Shown piece by piece: positions 34,792-39,289 of a stretch of DNA of 39,289 bases. Source of the DNA: Candidatus Gastranaerophilales bacterium (GTDB lineage: Bacteria > Cyanobacteriota > Vampirovibrionia > Gastranaerophilales > Gastranaerophilaceae); assembly GCA_947589115.1 (NCBI GenBank), contig CANPZP010000011.1, positions 1 through 39,289 on the forward strand, read 5' to 3'. The notes under the pieces were generated by a model. It did no database searches and had not been told where the DNA came from. It saw nothing but the letters and a program-made list of their open reading frames with translations. Positions within the stretch are counted from its first letter, which is position 1. Every line of letters begins with the position of its first letter. Made by a program: the position numbers and the translations under genes.

Positions 34792-37407
34792 ATGATAGAT
34801 TTTAACAGATTAACAGATTACACAAAGGAGATAATATACAGTGCACAGCAAATAATGTATCGTTATAACAATTCTCAGCTTGAACCGTTACATATAATGC
34901 TCGCCATTGCGGAAGATACTGAAGGAATCTCAAAGGATTTTTGTGAAGCTTTAAAAATTAATAATGATAATTTTAAACATCAACTGGTTAATGAAATTTC
35001 ACAACTTCCTCAAATTCAGTCATCAAATCCGAACCAACAACTATATTTATCACAAATGACAAATAAATTATTTGATACCGCACAAGAAAATGCAAATGCA
35101 CTAAAAGATTCATTTATAAGTATAGAACATATTTTAATGGCCATGACTGAATTAAACGGTTCTAAAATTCAGCAAATATTAAGTTCCAACAGAATAACAA
35201 AAGATACCATACTAAATGTAATGAAGAAAGTAAGAGGTAACAGAAAAGTGGATTGCAAAAATGCGGAAGATTCATATAAAGCATTGGAAAAATATTCAAC
35301 TGACCTTACATTAATGGCAAGAAAAGGAAAACTTGATCCCGTAATCGGAAGAGATGACGAAATAAGAAGAGTCATTCAGGTTTTAAATCGTAAAACAAAA
35401 AATAATCCCGTATTAATAGGGGAACCCGGTGTAGGTAAAACGGCGATTATTGAAGGTTTAGCACAAAGAATAATTAGAGGCGACGTACCTGAAAATCTTA
35501 AAGATACCAAACTTATTTCGCTTGATTTAGGTGCATTAATAGCGGGTGCAAAGTTTAGAGGCGAATTTGAAGAACGTTTAAAAGCTGTATTAAAAGAGGT
35601 AGAGGACTCAAACGGCGAAATAATAATGTTCATTGATGAATTACATACGGTTGTCGGGGCAGGTGCCACCGAAGGGTCAACCGATGCAGGCAACTTATTA
35701 AAACCAATGCTCGCAAGGGGTACATTAAGATGTATTGGTGCAACCACCATAAATGAATACAGAAAATATATAGAAAAAGACCCCGCTTTAGAAAGAAGAT
35801 TCCAGCCCGTCATGGTTAATGAACCTTCAATAGAAGATACAATAAGCATTTTAAGAGGACTTAAACAAAGATATGAAGTTCATCACGGAGTAAGAATAAA
35901 AGACTCTGCTCTTGTTGCGGCAGCTAAGCTTTCCGACAGGTATATTACAGACAGATTTTTACCTGATAAAGCCATAGACCTTGTGGATGAAGCGGCATCA
36001 TCTCTAAGAATCGAAATAGATTCCATGCCGGAAGAACTGGATATGCTCGTAAGACAAAAAATGCAATTAGAAATAGAACGTGAAGCTCTAAAACAGGAAG
36101 AAACTCCCGATAATGCCGAGAAAATCAGCAATATAGAAAATATATTAAAAGATTTAAACGAAAAAATAAATAAGCTTAAAACTCAATGGGAGCTTGAAAA
36201 AAGTTCCATACAAGGTGAAGCTTCAATAAAAGAAGAGATAGAAAAAGTAAAAATTCAAATAGAAGAAGCAGAACGTAATATGGACTTGCAAAAAGCGGCA
36301 GAATTGAAATACGGCAAGCTTATCGAATTGGAAAAACAACTTAAAGAATCGGGTGAAAACACAAAAGAACATAAAAATACGTTATTAAAAGAAGAAATAG
36401 ATGAAGATGATATAGCTGAAATCGTCAGTAAATGGACAGGTATAGCCGTAAATAAACTTCTGGAAAGCGAGATGCAGAAGTTGGTAAATATGGAAGAGTT
36501 TCTGCACAAACGTGTTATAGGACAAGATGAAGCGGTTGAAGTAGTATCTGATGCCATAAGACGAGCACGTTCAGGTTTAAAAGACCCCAACAGACCCATA
36601 GGTACATTTATTTTCTTAGGCCCTACGGGAGTAGGTAAAACCGAATTAGCTAAAGCATTAGCTGAATTTATGTTTAATGATGAAGGTGCATTAATCAGAA
36701 TAGATATGTCAGAATATATGGAAAAACATACAGTGGCAAGATTAATAGGAGCGCCTCCCGGATATATAGGTTACGATGAAGGCGGTCAATTAACGGAACA
36801 AGTAAGAAGAAAACCATATTCCGTTATACTGTTTGATGAAATTGAAAAAGCACACCCTGATGTGTTTAATATTATGCTCCAAATTTTTGATGACGGCAGA
36901 TTGACCGATTCAAAAGGCAGAACGGTTGACTTTAAAAATACCTTAATTATATTAACAAGTAATATAGGCAGTGATATCATTCTGAAAAATACTTTGGAAT
37001 CCATGCTCTCAGAACAGCAGTCCGAAAAGACAAAAGAAGAAGTTATGGCATTAATGCAGCAAAATTTCAAACCTGAATTTTTAAACAGAATTGATGAAAT
37101 AGTATTCTTCAAAGCATTAACAATGAATCAATTAGCTAAAATCGTAGATATTCAGGCAGAGCATCTAAGAAACCTGTTATCTGAACAAGATATAACAATC
37201 GAAATAACTGAGGATGCAAAAGAATTTCTTGCTCAAAAGGGTTATAACCCTATATACGGGGCAAGACCATTGAAAAGAACTATAAGACAGCTTGTTGAAA
37301 ATCCGATGTCAAAGAAAATTTTAAAACAGGAAATTACTCCGCATTCAAAAGTTATTATTGATGTTAACAATGATGAACTGATTTTTAAAAGCGAAAATCT
37401 TGATTAA
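34792..37407 (+). CDS. clpB: Chaperone ClpB (protein disaggregase)
   Basis: 871 residues. N-domain (1-145), first AAA+ module with Walker [11 protein letters not shown] (about 210-219) and Walker [10 protein letters not shown], the coiled-coil middle domain specific to ClpB (about 405-530, Lys/Glu heptads), and the second AAA+ module with [17 protein letters not shown] and [11 protein letters not shown]. The middle domain is the disaggregase signature and separates it from ClpA/ClpC. There is no ClpP-binding IGF/L loop evident. It unfolds aggregated proteins with DnaK. RBS AGAGGTG before ATG. Ends at a terminator (37436). Confidence 0.96.
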   Translation: MIDFNRLTDYTKEIIYSAQQIMYRYNNSQLEPLHIMLAIAEDTEGISKDFCEALKINNDNFKHQLVNEISQLPQIQSSNPNQQLYLSQMTNKLFDTAQENANALKDSFISIEHILMAMTELNGSKIQQILSSNRITKDTILNVMKKVRGNRKVDCKNAEDSYKALEKYSTDLTLMARKGKLDPVIGRDDEIRRVIQVLNRKTKNNPVLIGEPGVGKTAIIEGLAQRIIRGDVPENLKDTKLISLDLGALIAGAKFRGEFEERLKAVLKEVEDSNGEIIMFIDELHTVVGAGATEGSTDAGNLLKPMLARGTLRCIGATTINEYRKYIEKDPALERRFQPVMVNEPSIEDTISILRGLKQRYEVHHGVRIKDSALVAAAKLSDRYITDRFLPDKAIDLVDEAASSLRIEIDSMPEELDMLVRQKMQLEIEREALKQEETPDNAEKISNIENILKDLNEKINKLKTQWELEKSSIQGEASIKEEIEKVKIQIEEAERNMDLQKAAELKYGKLIELEKQLKESGENTKEHKNTLLKEEIDEDDIAEIVSKWTGIAVNKLLESEMQKLVNMEEFLHKRVIGQDEAVEVVSDAIRRARSGLKDPNRPIGTFIFLGPTGVGKTELAKALAEFMFNDEGALIRIDMSEYMEKHTVARLIGAPPGYIGYDEGGQLTEQVRRKPYSVILFDEIEKAHPDVFNIMLQIFDDGRLTDSKGRTVDFKNTLIILTSNIGSDIILKNTLESMLSEQQSEKTKEEVMALMQQNFKPEFLNRIDEIVFFKALTMNQLAKIVDIQAEHLRNLLSEQDITIEITEDAKEFLAQKGYNPIYGARPLKRTIRQLVENPMSKKILKQEITPHSKVIIDVNNDELIFKSENLD

Positions 37408-37435
37408 ATAAACATACACATACTTTATTTAAAAC

Positions 37436-37468
37436 CCCGAAAGCATTATTCACTTTCGGGATTTTTTT
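37436..37468 (+). terminator. clpB terminator
   Basis: CCCGAAAG (37436-37443) pairs with CTTTCGGG (37453-37460), 9-base loop, then ATTTTTTT. It overlaps the end of the convergent minus-strand gene, whose last codons form part of the stem. Confidence 0.85.
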
Positions 37469-37751
37469 CTTCTTCCGTATTTAACTTTTCTATCTCTTTT
37501 TCCAAAGTATTTTTAACTTTAAATTTAATCCAAAAATTTTTTATACGATTACCTACCTCTTCAATAGTATCTTTCGGTTTTTCCTCTTCTCCTTCTTCGG
37601 ATGAAAGTTCAAAAATATCTTTTTCTTCCTCTTCTTCTTTACGCTTCTTTTGACGTTTAAAATAGCCTAAATTTCCGGCGCCGCCATCATTTGTATGATG
37701 AGATTTTTGAATTGAAGGAAGATTATCAGGCCCATTTATACCGAATGACAT
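37446..37751 (-). CDS. Small charged hypothetical protein
   Basis: 101 residues, not recognised. Gly/Asn-rich start (MSFGINGPDNLPSIQ), then a Lys/Arg patch (YFKRQKKRKEEEEEKD), an acidic block (ELSSEEGEEEKPKD) and a helix (EEVGNRIKNFWIKFKVKNTLEKEIEKL). No signal peptide. Probably soluble and mostly disordered. ATG follows AAGAGAT (weak). Strand and codon use agree with neighbours, but no function is suggested. Confidence 0.5.
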   Translation of the reverse strand: MSFGINGPDNLPSIQKSHHTNDGGAGNLGYFKRQKKRKEEEEEKDIFELSSEEGEEEKPKDTIEEVGNRIKNFWIKFKVKNTLEKEIEKLNTEEEKNPESE

Positions 37752-37904
37752 CTCTTTTACCTTTTCTTAGAAAGTGAACATCTATTTTAAGTATATATTT
37801 ATTTCATTATATTTTAATCATTTATTTGTTGTAAAAAAATTTTATTCCTTTTTATACATATAAATGACTATACATTATATTAAAATATTTACTTATAAAT
37901 TTAT

Positions 37905-38129
37905 TTAATTGTTGAAAATAAAGAACTTGTATTCAGGTACGTTTAAAGCAGAAGAAACTTTAAGAAATAAATCTATACTCATATTTCGTTTTGCCGTTTC
38001 TACTTTGGCTATATGGTCACGTGAACATTCTACTATTTCAGCTAATTTTTCTTGGCTGTAACCTTTTAAATCTCTATACATGGCAAGATTATAACCAAAC
38101 AACTTTTTCTTTGCTTCATAATTTAACAT
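37905..38129 (-). CDS. XRE-family helix-turn-helix regulator
   Basis: About 74 residues from ATG at 38129; a TTG at 38150 would add seven residues and neither start has a clear Shine-Dalgarno. The Cro/C1-type HTH fills the protein: NLAMYRDLKGYSQEKLAEIVECSRDHIAKVETAKRNMSIDLFLKVSSALNV, with the classic SQEKLAE helix 2 and the recognition helix SRDHIAKVE. No other domain. It follows a prepilin-like gene on the same strand by under 100 bp, so it may be co-expressed with it or have its own promoter, next to the inverted repeat at 38159. Confidence 0.85.
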   Translation of the reverse strand: MLNYEAKKKLFGYNLAMYRDLKGYSQEKLAEIVECSRDHIAKVETAKRNMSIDLFLKVSSALNVPEYKFFIFNN

Positions 38130-38158
38130 AACAATATTATTGTGTACCAAAACGTCAT

Positions 38159-38187
38159 ATTTGTGTGTAGACTATTTAGGCACAAAT
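38159..38187. promoter_or_regulatory. Inverted repeat upstream of the XRE gene
   Basis: ATTTGTG (38159-38165) and CACAAAT (38181-38187) with a 15-bp spacer, in the 94-bp gap between the prepilin stop and the XRE start. Position suits autoregulation by the XRE protein. The arms are short and A/T-rich, so chance is possible. Confidence 0.4.
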
Positions 38188-38223
38188 AATCGGAAAGATT
38201 AAAAATTAAAAAACCTATAAAAA

Positions 38224-38932
38224 TTATTCTGCCAATTTTTGAGCCGTACAACTCCAATGATAGTTCACGGCTTTATTTTTACAATTGGAATCATCATCGG
38301 CACCTGCCGGTTTTAAACCGTCAGAAGTCAACACAAAAGCATAAACATCTTTTCCTACCACGTTCGGTTTTTTTACACCGTTAACATCCGCAACAAATAC
38401 AAGATTATGTCCTCCGCCCAAAAGATTTGAATATATACCGCAAAATGCGTTTGCACTAGCATTCTGCATTACATCAAGCAAAATAACTGTACCGTCATTT
38501 AGAATAAAACCGTTGGAGCTTATAAGTTCGACTGCGCCGTCTTTAGTAAACCCCTGATGTAATTTGCCGTCATCCGTATAAACAGGATAACTGCAATCCT
38601 TGTCATTATCATCACAAATTTTTACTATATTTAAGTAATTAGTTAATTTTTCTATTATTGATTTAGTAAAATCTTTTCCGTGCTTAAATTCCCAATTCAA
38701 ATAATCATCATAATCTCTCTTCTGCATAAGACTTAATGCATTTGAAAGCACGGAATAATTCTTTTTTAAAGCGGAATTAAATGATTTTTCCTGATAATAT
38801 GCAAAAATTACCGGAACAGTAATTATGGCTATAATACCAATTATTAATAATGTGATTAAAACTTCTGACAAAGTAAACGCTTTTTTATTAGATTTTACCC
38901 CCCCCCGTGCGGGTTTCAGCGTTTATCAGCAT
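38224..38932 (-). CDS. Prepilin-like protein, leader frame broken by a G9 tract (probably phase-variable, OFF)
   Basis: The body has the prepilin motif KKAFTLSEVLITLLIIGII, the helix FNSALKKNYSVLSNALSLM, a DGTVILLD stretch and DVNGVKKPNVVGKD (38347-38388), as in the other prepilin genes. The true start is probably ATG at 38930-38932: it follows AAGGAG at 8-base spacing and a promoter (38962-38990). Between ATG and FTLSEV lies a run of nine G on the coding strand. With nine, the ATG frame reaches TAA soon after the tract and the prepilin frame has TGA and TAA before it and no start codon. Eight or eleven G would give a continuous protein with a leader of about 19 residues (MLINAETRTGG...). So as sequenced the gene is OFF. 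Miscounting of the homopolymer is the alternative. Confidence 0.8.
38898..38906 (-). repeat. Nine-G (C on + strand) mononucleotide tract in a prepilin leader
   Basis: Nine consecutive C on the plus strand, inside TACCCCCCCCCGTG (38896-38909). The identical 14-mer occurs at 39103-39116 in the same plus-strand orientation, 207 bp away. Such a run is exceptional in this AT-rich sequence; outside these two tracts I saw none longer than six. Confidence 0.95.
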
Positions 38933-38961
38933 TATACTTTCTCCTTCTTCGTTTTGTCATA

Positions 38962-38990
38962 ATTATATCAAGAATTTAAAATAATGTAAA
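38962..38990 (-). promoter_or_regulatory. Promoter of the minus-strand prepilin gene
   Basis: -35 TTTACA (38985-38990), 17-bp spacer, -10 TATAAT (38962-38967), with G two bases before the -10. Predicted transcription start near 38955, about 23 nt before the ATG at 38932, leaving room for the Shine-Dalgarno AAGGAG. Confidence 0.7.
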
Positions 38991-39020
38991 TAAAAAACAC
39001 CCCAGAGAATTATTATTTTC

Positions 39021-39049
39021 TTGATAAAAATTATAATAAGTGATAAAAT
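39021..39049 (+). promoter_or_regulatory. Promoter of the plus-strand prepilin gene
   Basis: -35 TTGATA (39021-39026), 17-bp spacer, extended -10 TGATAAAAT (TG 39041-39042, TAAAAT 39044-39049). Start of transcription near 39056; Shine-Dalgarno AAGGAG (39069-39074) and ATG (39082) follow. It runs divergent from the promoter at 38962-38990. Confidence 0.7.
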
Positions 39050-39081
39050 AAGAAGTCATGAAGGAAATAAGGAGAGAGAAT

Positions 39082-39289
39082 ATGGAAAATAAGCATCAAA
39101 TCTACCCCCCCCCGTGGCGGAAAAACGCTTGCGTTTACTTTATCTGAGGTATTAATCACCCTTGTAATAATAGGAATCATCGCAGGACTAACCGTTCCCG
39201 TATTAATACAAAATCATAAACGAATTGAAACCGCATCTAAATTGAAAAAATTTTATTCCGCATTATCTCAGGCGGTAAAGCTTGCCGAA
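39082..39289 (+). CDS. Prepilin-like protein, leader frame broken by a C9 tract (probably phase-variable, OFF), 3' end outside window
   Basis: ATG at 39082 follows AAGGAG (39069-39074) and reads MENKHQIYPPP, then runs out of frame through the C9 tract and stops at a TGA 22 codons in. The prepilin frame, RGGKTLAFTLSEVLITLVIIGIIAGLTVP and KLKKFYSALSQAVKLAE, is one base off and has no ATG, GTG or TTG between its upstream TAA and the motif. Eight or eleven C would join start and body (MENKHQIYPPRGGKTLAFT...). The body from 39111 is about 91% identical to 43-221. The arrangement mirrors the divergent gene at 38224-38932. As sequenced it would not be translated; a homopolymer miscount is the alternative. 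Confidence 0.8.
39105..39113 (+). repeat. Nine-C mononucleotide tract in a prepilin leader
   Basis: Nine consecutive C between the ATG and the prepilin motif, coding for a proline run. The tract sits exactly at the left boundary of the block shared with 43-221, where the paralogue has only three C (43-45). Confidence 0.95.

Noticed and set aside
1-39289. CRISPR array, tRNA, rRNA, insertion sequence or prophage
   Set aside because: No regular spaced repeats, cloverleaf-like segments, transposase motifs or phage structural genes were seen on either strand; all gaps are under 300 bp and A/T-rich.

Overview
The window looks like a chromosomal segment of a non-photosynthetic relative of Cyanobacteria, most likely a gut Gastranaerophilales (Melainabacteria/Vampirovibrionia). 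The strongest evidence is an rpoB-rpoC1-rpoC2 operon: the RNA polymerase beta' subunit is split into two genes, as in Cyanobacteria and plastids, and rpoC2 carries a very long trigger-loop insertion. The DNA is AT-rich, the oxygen-defence genes are of anaerobe type (PerR-like regulator, rubredoxin, flavodiiron protein), and no photosynthesis gene is present. Lineage is an inference from gene structure; no database was searched.

Layout. 1-690: 3' part of a prepilin-like gene. 699-3173 (-): large EF-hand, Gly-rich, coiled-coil protein with a lysozyme-like end. 3301-5231: perR-like, rubredoxin, flavodiiron operon with an inverted repeat over its promoter. 5232-7298: ilvD and panD, both feeding branched-chain amino acid/pantothenate metabolism. 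7374-8629: calpain-like protease gene broken by a one-base frameshift. 8630-9679: a small secreted protein (-) and an EF-hand membrane protein (+). 9692-18801 (-): rpoB-rpoC1-rpoC2 with promoter and terminator. 18950-20718: orphan sensor kinase. 20722-21755: prepilin-like gene (-) divergent from an XRE regulator, with a perfect 16-bp palindrome between them. 21757-24243: unknown gene (-) and a sugar-type ABC permease pair (+). 24261-25261 (-): small acidic protein and clpP. 25317-27416 (+): unknown protein, then a soluble protein made of the FlhA/type III export-gate cytosolic domain. 27415-29284 (-): two overlapping unknown genes with a shared FKG motif. 29465-34567 (-): ugd, cstA, GH57 glycosidase. 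34792-37407 (+): clpB. 37446-38150 (-): acidic protein and a second XRE regulator. 38224-39289: two divergent prepilin-like genes.

The most unusual feature is at the right end. The two divergent prepilin-like genes each have a good promoter, Shine-Dalgarno and ATG, and each carries a run of exactly nine C/G between the ATG and the prepilin motif. In both, nine bases put the ATG out of frame and eight (or eleven) would restore it. This looks like a pair of slipped-strand, phase-variable surface-pilin genes, both OFF in this sequence, unless both tracts were miscounted. The gene at the right edge is also a near copy (about 91% over 179 bp) of the one at the left edge.

The second unusual feature is the stand-alone FlhA_C-like protein at 25927-27390, which lacks the membrane part of the export gate and has no secretion genes beside it.

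No gene-free stretch exceeds 300 bases. No tRNA, rRNA, CRISPR array or insertion sequence was recognised.
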